Source of the DNA: Intrasporangium flavum
Lineage (GTDB): Bacteria > Actinomycetota > Actinomycetes > Actinomycetales > Dermatophilaceae
Reading direction: 5' to 3'
Length of the DNA stretch: 64,000 nucleotides
NCBI RefSeq assembly: GCF_001956915.1
Contig: NZ_MLJO01000013.1
Span: 186,001-250,000, forward strand
Shown: piece by piece, positions 28,322 through 37,740 of the stretch
How positions within the stretch are numbered: position 1 is the first letter of the stretch
How the letters are laid out: every line of letters begins with the position of its first letter
Notes under the pieces: model-generated
Databases searched by the model: none
What the model saw: only the letters and a program-made list of their open reading frames with translations
Told to the model about the DNA's origin: nothing
Program-made: the position numbers and the translations under genes

Positions 28322-30850
28322 TCACAGGGTCACCGTGCTCGTGCCGGCCGGCACGGAGACGACCTTCGGCTTGCCCCCTCCACGTGGCAGGAGCGAGAGC
28401 CGCGTCGGCTGCTCCGCCTTGACGGAGAACGTCGCCGTCGTGCCGTCGTAGACGAAGTCGCGCACGACCACCCGGCCACCGACGGCCTGGAAGACGAGGT
28501 GGCCGTCTTCCTTGAGCAGGGTGGTGTTCGTTGCCGCGGTCACGGCATACCGGTGCCCGTGCAGCGGCACCTCGTCGACCTCGTTGGTGCCGGGAAGGCC
28601 CAGGGTGCCGAAGCGAAAGCCGTTCGGGTCGCCCCACGGCTCGTCGGCGATGAGCTCCTGCGTGCCCATGAGGGGCATGAGGTTGCTCCACGAGTACGTC
28701 CGCCACGTCGTGTCGGTCGCTGCGCTGTTGATGACCTGGCCCGGCTCCGGGTCCCAGTACTCGGGGAACCAGCCGAGGTCCTCCCACGTGGTGAGCCAGA
28801 GGTTCGTGCTCTTCGTCGCGAGGTCGGCTGCCGGCTTGTCGAAGCCGTAGCGCTTGAGGCCGTCGTAGACGGTGGCGTTCATCGGCGGCCAGACGGCGCC
28901 CTGCCACTCCTCGCAGGCGTCCTCCTCGCCCTGCTTCTGGAAGTACTCGTAGCCGGTGACGCCGGGGTGCTTGGCGCCGGAGTTGCAGAAGGCCGGGTCG
29001 TTGCGCGCCACGCTCGGCACGGCGTACTCGCCCCAGTACTCGGCCGGGTTGAGCAGGTGCTTCTCGACGAGCTCCTGCGCGCGGTCGGGCGTCGCGAGGC
29101 CGCCGAAAAGGGGGTAGAAGACGGTCGGGGTGTTGGTCTGCTCCCACGAGCCGTCGAGGTAGCGGTTGAGGTAGAGGCCGCGGTCGGCGTTCCACAGGTG
29201 CTCGTTCATCCGCTTCTTCAGCTGGTCGTGCAGCGCGGCGTACTTCGCGGCGTCGTCCGGCTTGCCGAGCGCCGTCGCCATCTGCGAGAGGTTGTCGGCG
29301 AAGAGGCCGTAGTAGGAGTTGAGCGCGACGTCGGTGAGGTCGGTGTTGTCGCGGTTGTCCGTGCCGTTCGTGACGACCTGCTTGAAGTTCCAGTACTGCG
29401 GGCTGTCGTCGAGGCCGAGGTGGTTGCCACGGCCGCCCTGGCGCGGGCCGGCCCACGGGCTCTCGAGCAGCCCGTCCTTGTCGGTGTCGAACTCGGGCAT
29501 GCGGGCGATGTAGCTCGTGAAGTAGGGGTAGACGAGCTCGAGGATGCTCTTGTCACCCGTGCGCGTGTAGGTGCGCCAGGCGAGGTAGGCGTGCATCGGA
29601 CCGGCGTTGAGCTGGTCGTAGCGCGGCCCGCCGTTCTGGTCGTAGAAGTCGCGGATGTGGTCGAGGGCGAGCGCCGGGTCGAGGGAGTTGGCGGTGATGC
29701 CGTCCCAGCCGGAGTCCCAGCCCTTGAAGATGTCGTCGCCACCGCCGCCGAGGCCCCACATGACGAACGAGCGGTCGTACTTCTCGTCGTAGTTGGCGTT
29801 GAGCGCCATCGCGTCACGCATGAACGTCGTCGCGCGCGCCACCGGGCCGCTGCCGTGGACGCTGGTGTCGTCGACGTGGGCGCGGGCGTTCGCGATGAAC
29901 GCGAGCGTCTCGTCCTGGCTCCGCGTCGACTGTGCGACGGGGGCCTCGCCCATCCGCGCCGTGAAGGTGAGCGTCTGACCCTTGGCGAGGTCGTAGCGCA
30001 ACGCGGCCGCCCCCTGCCCCGACGCCGCGGGCTTGCCCACCATGCCGGCGAGCATGTCCTTGAGGGTGGCCCACGACCCGGTGGTCCCGGCCGCGGTGTT
30101 CGCGTCGACGCGGAAGTGACCCGTGCGGCTCGAGTCCCGGATACCTGCGGACGTGCCGGTGAGCGACGAGTCTCCCTGCACGGCATACGTGCTCGGCTCG
30201 AGCCACGGTGCGCTGGCGTCGAGCCACAGCGACGTGTCGTCGTCGAGCGCGGTGACCGAGCCGACGAGCTCGCTGTCGTTGACGCGCGCGTACTTGACGA
30301 CGACGTTGCGCTTGCCTGCCTGCATCGCGTCGTACTTGGCCTGCAGACCCGGCAGCTGCGCCTTGGCGGCGGCGACGTCCGCGGCCGACCAGCTCTCGGG
30401 GTGGTCGATGGTCGCCTGGAGCCCGCCCAGGCGCTCCTTGGTGATGACGCGGTCGTCGGTGGACAGCTCGATCTCGTAGTAGGAACCGTCGGTGGCGATG
30501 GGGCCGAGCTTCCAGATGCTCGGCACCATGTTCTCGTTGATGGCCTTGCCATCCTTGGTCAGCAGGTCCACCGAGACCGAGAACCGGGTCTCGCCCTTCC
30601 CGACGAAGAGGGCGCCGTTGAACTCCTGCTCCTTGAAGCCGGGCATCGCGAACGGTCGGCTCAAGGGCGTCAGCTCGGGGTGGTCGGACGCAGCTGCGGC
30701 CGCCGAGTCGGCGGAGGTGACGGTGGCTTGTTCTGTGGGGGAGGCGCTCGCGGGACTGGTGGCCGCTGCGCCGACGGCAGCCACCACGAGGGTGGCCATG
30801 GCTCCGGCGGTGAGGCTGCGAACCCGCGGGGTTCGCGCTGGTCGAGACAT
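28322..30850 (-). CDS. Secreted MGH1/GH63-like glycoside hydrolase
   Basis: An 842-residue secreted enzyme. Signal peptide 1-36 (TSPASASPT), an N-terminal beta-sandwich (about 50-330), then an (alpha/alpha)6 barrel of the MGH1/GH63 type. Catalytic Asp is in FKGWDSGWDGIT and the conserved EEWQGAVWPPMNATVYDG block corresponds to the WxGpvWPhxN motif. Known relatives act on alpha-glucosides, mannosylglycerate or oligosaccharide ends; specificity is not predictable here. ATG at 30850 with AAAGGA upstream. A perfect-arm LacI-type operator 18 bp upstream ties it to the arabinose regulon, so an arabinan-related substrate is possible. Confidence 0.82.
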   Translation of the reverse strand: MSRPARTPRVRSLTAGAMATLVVAAVGAAATSPASASPTEQATVTSADSAAAAASDHPELTPLSRPFAMPGFKEQEFNGALFVGKGETRFSVSVDLLTKDGKAINENMVPSIWKLGPIATDGSYYEIELSTDDRVITKERLGGLQATIDHPESWSAADVAAAKAQLPGLQAKYDAMQAGKRNVVVKYARVNDSELVGSVTALDDDTSLWLDASAPWLEPSTYAVQGDSSLTGTSAGIRDSSRTGHFRVDANTAAGTTGSWATLKDMLAGMVGKPAASGQGAAALRYDLAKGQTLTFTARMGEAPVAQSTRSQDETLAFIANARAHVDDTSVHGSGPVARATTFMRDAMALNANYDEKYDRSFVMWGLGGGGDDIFKGWDSGWDGITANSLDPALALDHIRDFYDQNGGPRYDQLNAGPMHAYLAWRTYTRTGDKSILELVYPYFTSYIARMPEFDTDKDGLLESPWAGPRQGGRGNHLGLDDSPQYWNFKQVVTNGTDNRDNTDLTDVALNSYYGLFADNLSQMATALGKPDDAAKYAALHDQLKKRMNEHLWNADRGLYLNRYLDGSWEQTNTPTVFYPLFGGLATPDRAQELVEKHLLNPAEYWGEYAVPSVARNDPAFCNSGAKHPGVTGYEYFQKQGEEDACEEWQGAVWPPMNATVYDGLKRYGFDKPAADLATKSTNLWLTTWEDLGWFPEYWDPEPGQVINSAATDTTWRTYSWSNLMPLMGTQELIADEPWGDPNGFRFGTLGLPGTNEVDEVPLHGHRYAVTAATNTTLLKEDGHLVFQAVGGRVVVRDFVYDGTTATFSVKAEQPTRLSLLPRGGGKPKVVSVPAGTSTVTL

Positions 30851-30867
30851 CGTTGTCGTCCTTTGGT

Positions 30868-30887
30868 GGATGTGAGCGTTAACATCC
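30868..30887 (-). promoter_or_regulatory. LacI-type operator O3 upstream of the MGH1-like gene
   Basis: Minus strand GGATGTTAACGCTCACATCC, with outer GGATGT/ACATCC arms palindromic. It contains ATGTTAACGCTCACAT, the common core of O1 and O2, and lies 18 bp upstream of the start codon, where binding would block transcription or elongation. Confidence 0.75.
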
Positions 30888-31177
30888 GGGTGTTCCGAGA
30901 CGGTATGCCGCTTTCGGCGCTCCGCGCAACCCCTCGTCCGACGGGCCGGCCAGCACGCATGAGAAGCGAGGGACATGGTCAGACGGCGTGCCCGAGACGG
31001 CGGTCAGGGCTACATGCCGACGTGCCGACCTGCGGCTCCCTTGGGCTCTACGGCCTGGACGTCCGAGGGAGGGGTCGAACAGGGGCCGGGCCTGTGTCCG
31101 GTTGAGGTCCAAGGTCCACCGTGTGCATGGAGGTGCGGCTTCCGAGGTCGAACCGGATCGCCGTGCCGATCAAATGC
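30888..31177. other. Intergenic region without a visible gene
   Basis: The roughly 370 bp between the divergent MGH1-like and MarR genes carries operator O3 at its left end and the TTCC/GGAA palindromes at its right end. The middle shows no convincing coding potential, RNA or repeat. Short open frames here have no ribosome site or recognisable product. Confidence 0.5.
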
Positions 31178-31204
31178 ATTCCATGGAATACAGTTCCGGG
31201 GAAC
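31178..31204 (+). promoter_or_regulatory. Tandem palindromes, probable MarR operator
   Basis: ATTCCATGGAAT (31178-31189, perfect) and GTTCCGGGGAAC (31193-31204, near-perfect) share TTCC/GGAA arms and lie 16 bp before the MarR start. TACAGT (31189-31194) between them could be a -10 box. This is the expected place for autorepression. Confidence 0.6.
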
Positions 31205-31219
31205 GTTGTTGGACCGGCC

Positions 31220-31663
31220 ATGACAAGCCACCTCGAGCTGTTCGATGACCTGGTTCGCGTCGAGACGTACCTGTGGAACGACCTCGACCGCGCGCTGAAG
31301 ATCGGGGACCATCCGTCGTTGGCGTGGCTGACGCCGCTGCGGGTGCTGCAGAAGGCGCCTGGTAGCCGGGTGCACGATCTCGCCGCGGACATCGGGATTT
31401 CCCCTGGCGGGGCGAGCAAGCTGGTGGACCGGCTGGTGGCCGCCGGGCTGGTCAGCCGCGAGGCCGACGAGGAGGACCGCCGTGCCAGCCGGCTGCGGCT
31501 GACCCCTGAAGGGCGCCGTGCCACGAGGGCCGGTGCAGCGGCCGCCGCCCGGTGGCTGGCTGACCGCTTCGACACGGCCCTCGGTGCGGGTCCGACGCAG
31601 GACCTGGCCTCCCTGTTGGGCAGGCTTCGGGCGCAGGGCTCGACCGAGGAGGGGGCGGCATGA
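31220..31663 (+). CDS. MarR-family transcriptional regulator
   Basis: A 147-residue winged-helix regulator. The recognition helix is in DIGISPGGASKLVDRLVAAG and the wing in DEEDRRASRLRLTPEGR, both characteristic of MarR. ATG at 31220 is chosen because similarity starts there; the open frame upstream runs through the operator palindromes. Its stop overlaps the start of the next oxidoreductase gene (ATGA), so the pair is co-expressed and probably responds to the electrophile or quinone the enzyme handles. Confidence 0.85.
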   Translation: MTSHLELFDDLVRVETYLWNDLDRALKIGDHPSLAWLTPLRVLQKAPGSRVHDLAADIGISPGGASKLVDRLVAAGLVSREADEEDRRASRLRLTPEGRRATRAGAAAAARWLADRFDTALGAGPTQDLASLLGRLRAQGSTEEGAA

Positions 31664-32649
31664 GCGGGCTGCCCGAGACGATGCGTGCGGTGGTCCTGCG
31701 CGGCCCCGGCGGCACCGATGCTCTTGAGCTGCAGGAGCTTGCCGTTCCGGTCCCGGAGGAGGGGTGGGTCCTGATCCGCGTGCGTGCCTTCGGCATCAAC
31801 CGGTCGGAGCTGCACACCCGGCTGGGCCTGGCCGAGGGTGTGACCTTCCCACGGGTGCCCGGTATCGAGGCCACCGGCGAGGTCGTCGCCTGCCCCGGCG
31901 GGGAGTTCGCCCTCGGTCAACAGGTGGTGGCCATGATGGGCGGGATGGGTCGGACCTTCGACGGCGGCTACGCCGAGTTCACGTGCGTGCCGGCGCGCCA
32001 GGTGATCCCGTTCCGCAGCGAGCTCCCCTGGGAGCTGCTCGGGGCGGTCCCCGAGATGCTGCAGACCGCTCACGGCAGCCTCACCACGGGGTTGGACGCG
32101 CAGCAAGGACAGAGCCTGCTCGTCCGGGGTGGAACGTCGTCGGTCGGGATGGCGGCGGCCATCCTTGCCAAACAACGGGGCCTCACGGTGATCTCCACGA
32201 CGCGCACCCCCGCCAAGGCCGAGCGCCTGCGTCAGATCGGCGTCGATCACGTGGTCATCGACCACGGAACCGTCGCCCCGGCGGTCCGGGAGATCCTCCC
32301 TGCGGGAGCCGACCTGGCGCTCGAGCTGGTCGGGGCGCCGACACTGCGCGACACCCTCCTGTCGCTGCGCACGCATGGCGTGGCGTGCTTCACCGGCATG
32401 CTGAGCAACGCGTGGGTGATCGAGAGCTTCTACCCCATCGACTTCCTGCCGGCGGGCGTGCGACTGACCGCCTACTCCGGTGATGCCAGCGACCTGACGT
32501 CCGAGGTCCTGCAGGACTACCTGGACGCGGCCGCTGCAGATCGCGGGATCATCCCGCTGGATCGGGTGTTCGCGCTCGAGGAGATCGGCGCGGCCCACGA
32601 CCACATGGAGGGCAACCGAGCCACCGGCAAGATCGTGGTGGTGCCGTGA
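31660..32649 (+). CDS. Quinone oxidoreductase-like (medium-chain dehydrogenase/reductase)
   Basis: A 329-residue NADPH-dependent MDR protein. The N-terminal GroES-like domain (INRSELHTRLG, VPGIEATGEVV) lacks the cysteine zinc ligands of alcohol dehydrogenases, which favours the zinc-free quinone oxidoreductase type. The Rossmann domain has VRGGTSSVGMAAAILAKQRG (normally GGxxGVG, here GTSSVG). MarR control fits a role in detoxifying quinones or reactive carbonyls; the substrate is inferred. Confidence 0.85.
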   Translation: MSGLPETMRAVVLRGPGGTDALELQELAVPVPEEGWVLIRVRAFGINRSELHTRLGLAEGVTFPRVPGIEATGEVVACPGGEFALGQQVVAMMGGMGRTFDGGYAEFTCVPARQVIPFRSELPWELLGAVPEMLQTAHGSLTTGLDAQQGQSLLVRGGTSSVGMAAAILAKQRGLTVISTTRTPAKAERLRQIGVDHVVIDHGTVAPAVREILPAGADLALELVGAPTLRDTLLSLRTHGVACFTGMLSNAWVIESFYPIDFLPAGVRLTAYSGDASDLTSEVLQDYLDAAAADRGIIPLDRVFALEEIGAAHDHMEGNRATGKIVVVP

Positions 32650-32905
32650 AGGACAGACCGGCGACGTGGTGGTGGCGGTGGGGCCCCGGAGGAGGTTCGG
32701 GTCGCGCGCCGGAGTCTCTGGCGTGGCTCTTGGTCGTCGTCGCGTCGAGCCTGGGGCACGACCGTCGAAGGCAGGGAGGCTTCGGATTTCGAAGGCCTGC
32801 GTCTTGCGAGACATCCGATCCATCGTCCTGTGGCGTCGATGCAACTGATTCGGTAGGGTGCCTCATGGCGAGTGCGTCCTGCGTCGCCCAACCGAGGAGG
32901 CACCC

Positions 32906-34318
32906 GTGACCGAGACGGCCCGCGCACTACCCACCCATGACCCGGCGACCTGGCGCAGCCTGCCGACCTCGTCCACCCCGATCGATCCCAGCAGGGTGGA
33001 GCGGCTGCTCGCGGCCGAGTGGGAGCGTTTCTCCTCCTGGTCGAAGGGCTCGGGGGAGCACAACGCCCGGGCGAGCCGGTCCCTGCCCCTCGGCGTGACC
33101 AGCTCGTTCCAGCACTGGGACCCGTACCCCGTCTCCGTCGCGTCGGCGCGCGGCGCCTGGCTCACCGACGTCGACGGCAACCGCCTGCTCGACCTCTCGA
33201 TGGGCTTCGGTGCGATGCTCGTCGGCCACCTCAACCCCGTCGTCGTCGAACGCGTCACCGAGGCCCTGACGCACACGGGCACGCTCTTCGTGACGCCGTC
33301 GCCGCAGGCCACAGAGATGGCCGAGAAGTACCAGGCGCGCTTCGGCCTCGACATGCTGCGGTTCACGAACTCCGGCACCGAGTCGCTGATGTACGCGATC
33401 CGCTCGGCTCGCGCCTACACCCGGCGCAAGGCGATCATCAAGATCGAGGGTGGCTACCACGGCGGCTACGACGGCCTCCAGGTCTCGGTCAAGCCCGACC
33501 TCGCCGACATCGGTCCGGCCGACGCGCCGATCCCCGAGGTGCCCTTCGACGTCGAGGCGGGGACGGTCCACGTCGTCGCGTACAACGACCTCGGGCAGCT
33601 CGAGCGGATCCTCGCCGAGCACGGCCGCGACATCGCTGCTCTCGTCGTCGAGCCGGTGATCGAGAACCTGTCCATCGTCGTCCCCGACGAGGGCTACCTC
33701 GCCAGCGTCCGGGCGCTCTGCGACGAGCACGGCGTCGTCCTCATCTTCGACGAGGTGAAGACGGGCCTCACCGCCGGGTACGCCGGCGCCGCGCAGCGTC
33801 TCGGCGTCAAGCCCGACCTCGTCACCCTCGCGAAGTCCATCGGCGGCGGCTTGCCGCTGGCGGCGTTCGGTGGCAAGCGTGAGGTCATGCAGGTCGTCGT
33901 CGACGGGCGGATGGCCCACTTCGGCACGTACAACGGCAACCCGCTCGTCATGGCCGCGGCGCACGCCGTCGACGAGGTCTGCACCCACGAGGCACTCGAG
34001 GCCGCCGAGGCGATGAACAACCGGGCTCTCGGCGCCATCGACGAGATCATCCGCACGCACGACCTGCCCGCTCACACAGTCGGATTCGGTGTCAAGGGCT
34101 GCGTCACCTGGTCCGCGACCCCGGTGCGCAACTACCGCGACTACAAGGCGACCGACTTCGGCCTCGCCGAGCTGTCGTGGCTCTGGGGCGTCAACCGTCG
34201 AGTGCTCACCCCGCCCGGACTCGACGAGCAGTGGCTCGTCTCCCTCGCCCACACCGACGAGGACATGGCAATCCTGGTCCAGGACTTCCGCCAGCTCGCG
34301 GAGGCCCTGCGAGCCTGA
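32906..34318 (+). CDS. Class III PLP aminotransferase (GSA-aminotransferase-like)
   Basis: A 470-residue class III aminotransferase. PLP-binding features: SGTESLMYAIRSARAYT, IFDEVKTGL with the conserved Asp, and the Schiff-base Lys near residue 310 in TLAKSIGGGLPLAAFGG. It resembles glutamate-1-semialdehyde and omega-amino-acid aminotransferases but is not in a haem context. GTG at 32906 is preceded by CGAGGAGG; TAGGGT near 32854 may be its -10 box. The neighbours (M24 and M20 peptidases, GadC-like antiporter) suggest amino acid or beta/gamma-amino acid catabolism. The amino donor and acceptor are unknown. Confidence 0.85.
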   Translation: MTETARALPTHDPATWRSLPTSSTPIDPSRVERLLAAEWERFSSWSKGSGEHNARASRSLPLGVTSSFQHWDPYPVSVASARGAWLTDVDGNRLLDLSMGFGAMLVGHLNPVVVERVTEALTHTGTLFVTPSPQATEMAEKYQARFGLDMLRFTNSGTESLMYAIRSARAYTRRKAIIKIEGGYHGGYDGLQVSVKPDLADIGPADAPIPEVPFDVEAGTVHVVAYNDLGQLERILAEHGRDIAALVVEPVIENLSIVVPDEGYLASVRALCDEHGVVLIFDEVKTGLTAGYAGAAQRLGVKPDLVTLAKSIGGGLPLAAFGGKREVMQVVVDGRMAHFGTYNGNPLVMAAAHAVDEVCTHEALEAAEAMNNRALGAIDEIIRTHDLPAHTVGFGVKGCVTWSATPVRNYRDYKATDFGLAELSWLWGVNRRVLTPPGLDEQWLVSLAHTDEDMAILVQDFRQLAEALRA

Positions 34319-34434
34319 GCCGGGGACCGAGGCTGACGCTTCGTGCTTCCGACCCGGACCGCGGTGTCTCGGCGTCCCACCGGGAGGTGGTCTCTCACTC
34401 GCGGACGGCGGCATGACGGGACGTCGGGATCCCT

Positions 34435-34863
34435 CTAGGAGGAGCCCCCGCCGCCGACTCCCGTCATGGTCGCCCAGAACACGGAGACTGCGGCCGCGCC
34501 GCCGAGCGCAGCAGCCCCCGTGCCGATCAGCCACGGGCGCAGTGGGGCCAAGGCCTTCAGACGGCTCATCCAGCGAGCCGCTGCGAGCGCTGTTCCCAAG
34601 CCGACCGCCGCTGCGAGCAGGAGCCCGAGGGCGGGCAGCCCCACCGCCAGGGTGATGGCCCACGGCGTCTGCCGGCCCCCGAGCGCTTCTGTGGCCAGAC
34701 CGAGGAAGAGCAGGGACAGGTAGGCGACGACAACAGTGGCGCCTCCCAACGGCACGACCCAGACCCAGCTGACCTTGACGGCCCAGTGCGCGACGGCCTT
34801 CGTACGGTCGCGTGAGTCCTCCTGTCCCGACTCCGTCTCGTCGGCCCCCGCGGGCGAGTTCAT
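34435..34863 (-). CDS. Small three-TM membrane protein, unknown function
   Basis: A 142-residue protein I do not recognise. A charged N-terminus (about 30 residues, Glu/Asp/Arg-rich) is followed by three hydrophobic segments (about 33-56, 68-93 and 108-132) and a short GGGGSS tail. On the minus strand TACGGT lies exactly 6 nt before the ATG with no ribosome site, a leaderless-type promoter that supports this start. It faces the aminotransferase end to end and is divergent from the M24 peptidase gene. Confidence 0.6.
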   Translation of the reverse strand: MNSPAGADETESGQEDSRDRTKAVAHWAVKVSWVWVVPLGGATVVVAYLSLLFLGLATEALGGRQTPWAITLAVGLPALGLLLAAAVGLGTALAAARWMSRLKALAPLRPWLIGTGAAALGGAAAVSVFWATMTGVGGGGSS

Positions 34864-34991
34864 CGCATCACCGTATCCGGGCCCACCGCCTTCGGGGTAC
34901 GTGACGGATTTCGCGATCTCATCCCGGCCGGTTGAGCCGTCGCCCCGGCCCGGGTGCCTAGCATCGAGGCCGTCCAGGACGGAGACCTCAC

Positions 34992-36128
34992 ATGGCAGCA
35001 GATCGTCTCGAACGGCCGGCCCCCTTCACCAGCGAGGACTACCGCGCCCGTTCACGACGTGTAGTGGATTCGGCTGCGGCGCAAGGCCTCTCCGGGGTCC
35101 TGATATCGCCGGGGCCTGACCTGGTCTGGCTGACGGGCTACCGCCCCACGGCCGTCACGGAACGACTCACCCTCCTCGTCCTGAGCCAGGACCGGGAGCC
35201 GACCCTGGTGGTGCCGACCCTGGAACGGCACGACGCCGAGCGAGCGGAGGGCGTCAAGAAGATCCAGGTGACGGACTGGGCGGACGCGACCGACCCGTAC
35301 CGGGCGGTGGCCCCGCTGCTCCGGCCGGACGGGACCTACGGGATCTCCGACTCCACCTGGGCGCTGCACCTGCTCGGCCTGCAGGACAGCCTCCCCAAGT
35401 CACGCTACCGCTCCCTGACGAAGGCGCTGCCCATGATGCGCGCCGTCAAGGGCCCGGACGAGCTGGCGCGCCTCGCCTCGGCCGGTGCCGCCGCCGACGA
35501 GACCTACCGCGCAGTCCTCGAGGTGCCGTTCGCGGGGCGCCAGGAGACCGACGTGGCGGCCGACCTGGCTGCCCTGTTGCGGCGCTTCGGGCACGAGCAG
35601 GTCGACTTCACGGTGGTCGGGTCGGGCCCGAACGGCGCCAACCCGCACCACGAGGCTGGGGACCGCGTCATCCGCGAGGGTGATGCCGTGGTGCTCGACT
35701 TCGGCGGCCTCAAGGACGGCTACGGCTCGGACACCACCCGCACCGTCTGCGTGGGCGAGCCCACCGCGGAGATCCGGGACGTCCACGAGATCGTGCGGCA
35801 GGCGCAGCAGGCCGGGGTCGACGCCGTGCGGCCGGGTGCGACCTGCCAGGACGTCGACCGTGCCGCCCGCGCCGTCATCCGCGAGGCGGGTTACGGCGAG
35901 GCGTTCATCCACCGCACCGGCCACGGCATCGGCGTGACGACCCACGAGCCGCCCTACATCGTCGAGGGGGAGGGGCAGCCACTCGTCCCGGGCATGTGCT
36001 TCTCGGTGGAGCCCGGCATCTACCTCGAGGGACGCTTCGGGGTGCGGATCGAGGACATCGTCACTGTGACCGGCTCCGGCGTCGCCCGGTTGAACAACAC
36101 GCAGCACGGGCTGGGGATCGTCGCCTGA
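34992..36128 (+). CDS. M24-family Xaa-Pro peptidase
   Basis: A 378-residue pita-bread-fold aminopeptidase/dipeptidase. An N-terminal creatinase-like domain (about 20-150) precedes the catalytic domain with all five metal ligands: Asp in VVLDFGGL and GSDTTRT, His in HRTGHGIG, Glu in FSVEPGIYL and RIEDIV. It probably removes residues next to proline from imported peptides. ATG at 34992 follows GACGGAGA. It reads in the same direction as the antiporter gene 148 bp downstream. Confidence 0.9.
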   Translation: MAADRLERPAPFTSEDYRARSRRVVDSAAAQGLSGVLISPGPDLVWLTGYRPTAVTERLTLLVLSQDREPTLVVPTLERHDAERAEGVKKIQVTDWADATDPYRAVAPLLRPDGTYGISDSTWALHLLGLQDSLPKSRYRSLTKALPMMRAVKGPDELARLASAGAAADETYRAVLEVPFAGRQETDVAADLAALLRRFGHEQVDFTVVGSGPNGANPHHEAGDRVIREGDAVVLDFGGLKDGYGSDTTRTVCVGEPTAEIRDVHEIVRQAQQAGVDAVRPGATCQDVDRAARAVIREAGYGEAFIHRTGHGIGVTTHEPPYIVEGEGQPLVPGMCFSVEPGIYLEGRFGVRIEDIVTVTGSGVARLNNTQHGLGIVA

Positions 36129-36276
36129 GGCGTCGGCGCGACGATCAACCCCGTCGAGTGATGCTCCGGCCGGTGTCCGAGGCGACCCTGATGCGGAGCC
36201 GCGAGACAGCTCTGGAGGAGGCGGTGGTCAGCATGCTCGCTGTGGGAACCGTTCCGAGGAGAACGGGGGAGTCGCG

Positions 36277-37740
36277 ATGAGCACGGTGGAGGGGGCCAGC
36301 GGTCGCGCGGTGCCCGTCGAGACGGCGAGGGCCCGTACCAAGGCCGCGCCCTACATCTCGTGGATAGCCCTGGCCATGATGACGACCAGCTCTGTGGCCA
36401 GCCTTCGCGCAGCCCCCACCATGGCCGTCTACGGGCTCGCGTGCGTCTTCCTGTACGTCGTGCCGGCCATCGTGTTCCTGATCCCCACGTCGCTGGTCTC
36501 CGCCGAGCTCGCCTCGGGGTGGGAGGGCGGCGTGTACAACTGGGTCTCCCGGGGCCTGTCCAAGCCCATGGGCTTCCTCGCGGTCTGGTGCCAGTTCGCG
36601 ATGACGATCTTCTACTACCCGAGCCTGCTGGGTTTCGTGGCCAGCACCCTGGCCTACGTGATCAACCCTGCCCTCGCCTCCAACGGCGTCTGGACGGCCC
36701 TGGTGATCGTCGTCGTGTACTGGACGGGGGTCTGGGTCTCCTCCCGCGGCACCAAGGGGGTAGCGGGTCTGGCCAGCGCCGGACTCATCATCGGCACCCT
36801 GGTCCCGGGCGTCATCCTCGTCAGCCTCGGGGCCGTCTTCCTCGGTCAGGGCCACCCGTCGGCCGCCCCCATGGACGCCGCCCACCTCTTCCCGGTGTGG
36901 GCCGGGCTGTCGAGCCTCGTCCTCATCGTCAACAACTTCCTGTCCTACTCCGGCATGGAGATGAACGCGGTCCACGTCGGCAGCCTGAGGAACCCGGCCA
37001 AGGAGTTCCCGAGGTCGATGTTCCTCGCCATGGCGCTGGTCCTGCTGATCTTCATCCTCCCGGCCTTGGCGATCAGCTGGATCGTGCCCGCCGACGAGCT
37101 GTCCCTGACGGCGGGTGTGATGCAGGCCTTCGACGCCGTCCTGGCCAACTTCGGCGCGCAGTGGCTCACGCCGATCTTCGGGATCATGCTGGTGTCCGCC
37201 TCCCTCGGAGGCATGCTCACCTGGCTGGCGGGCCCGTCCAAGGGACTGCTGCTCATCTCACGGCAGGAGGGCTACCTGCCGCCGGTGCTGCAGAAGCTCA
37301 ACAAGAACGGCGTCCAGCAGAACATCCTGGTCGCCCAGGGCATCGTGACGACCATCATCGGCCTCGGCTACGCCTTGATCCCCAACGTCTCGAGCGCCTA
37401 CTGGATCTTCTCCGTCATCACCACGCAGGTCTACCTCATCATGTACCTGTTGATGTTCGTCGCCGCAGTTCGACTGCGCCGCAACGATCCTGACCATCCG
37501 CGGGGGTACCGCGCCCCGATCCTCGGGGCCCTCTGCGGGGTCGGGTTCGCAGCCTCACTGGCCGCCCTGCTCATCGGGTTCATCCCACCCTCGCAGTTCG
37601 AGTCCGGCAGCCCGGCGCTGTACCTGCTCATCGTCGCCGGCGGCGCGCTGGGTCTCGGGCTGCTGGTGCCGTTCCTCTTCTACCGGTCGCGCAAGCCGTC
37701 CTGGAAGCAACCAGAGGCCGCGGAGGTGAGCCAGTCATGA
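36277..37740 (+). CDS. APC-superfamily antiporter, glutamate:GABA (GadC-like) family
   Basis: A 487-residue membrane transporter with about twelve helices. It follows E. coli GadC along its length: VSAELASGWEGGVYNWVSRG, SYSGMEMNAVHVGSLRNPAK, LTAGVMQAFDAV, WLAGPSKGLLLISRQEGYLP with KLNKNGVQQN, and FIPPSQF. This family exchanges amino acids with their decarboxylation or deamination products. No decarboxylase is adjacent, so this is probably general amino acid exchange; substrates are inferred. GGGGGA precedes the ATG. The stop overlaps the next gene (ATGA). Confidence 0.85.
   Translation: MSTVEGASGRAVPVETARARTKAAPYISWIALAMMTTSSVASLRAAPTMAVYGLACVFLYVVPAIVFLIPTSLVSAELASGWEGGVYNWVSRGLSKPMGFLAVWCQFAMTIFYYPSLLGFVASTLAYVINPALASNGVWTALVIVVVYWTGVWVSSRGTKGVAGLASAGLIIGTLVPGVILVSLGAVFLGQGHPSAAPMDAAHLFPVWAGLSSLVLIVNNFLSYSGMEMNAVHVGSLRNPAKEFPRSMFLAMALVLLIFILPALAISWIVPADELSLTAGVMQAFDAVLANFGAQWLTPIFGIMLVSASLGGMLTWLAGPSKGLLLISRQEGYLPPVLQKLNKNGVQQNILVAQGIVTTIIGLGYALIPNVSSAYWIFSVITTQVYLIMYLLMFVAAVRLRRNDPDHPRGYRAPILGALCGVGFAASLAALLIGFIPPSQFESGSPALYLLIVAGGALGLGLLVPFLFYRSRKPSWKQPEAAEVSQS

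Noticed and set aside
31121-31219. N-terminal extension of the MarR protein
   Set aside because: The extension would translate through the operator palindromes and shows no MarR similarity. Homology begins at the ATG at 31220.
36277-37740. Glutamate-decarboxylase acid-resistance system around the GadC-like antiporter
   Set aside because: No gadB-like PLP decarboxylase is present; the class III aminotransferase upstream is a different fold and reaction.
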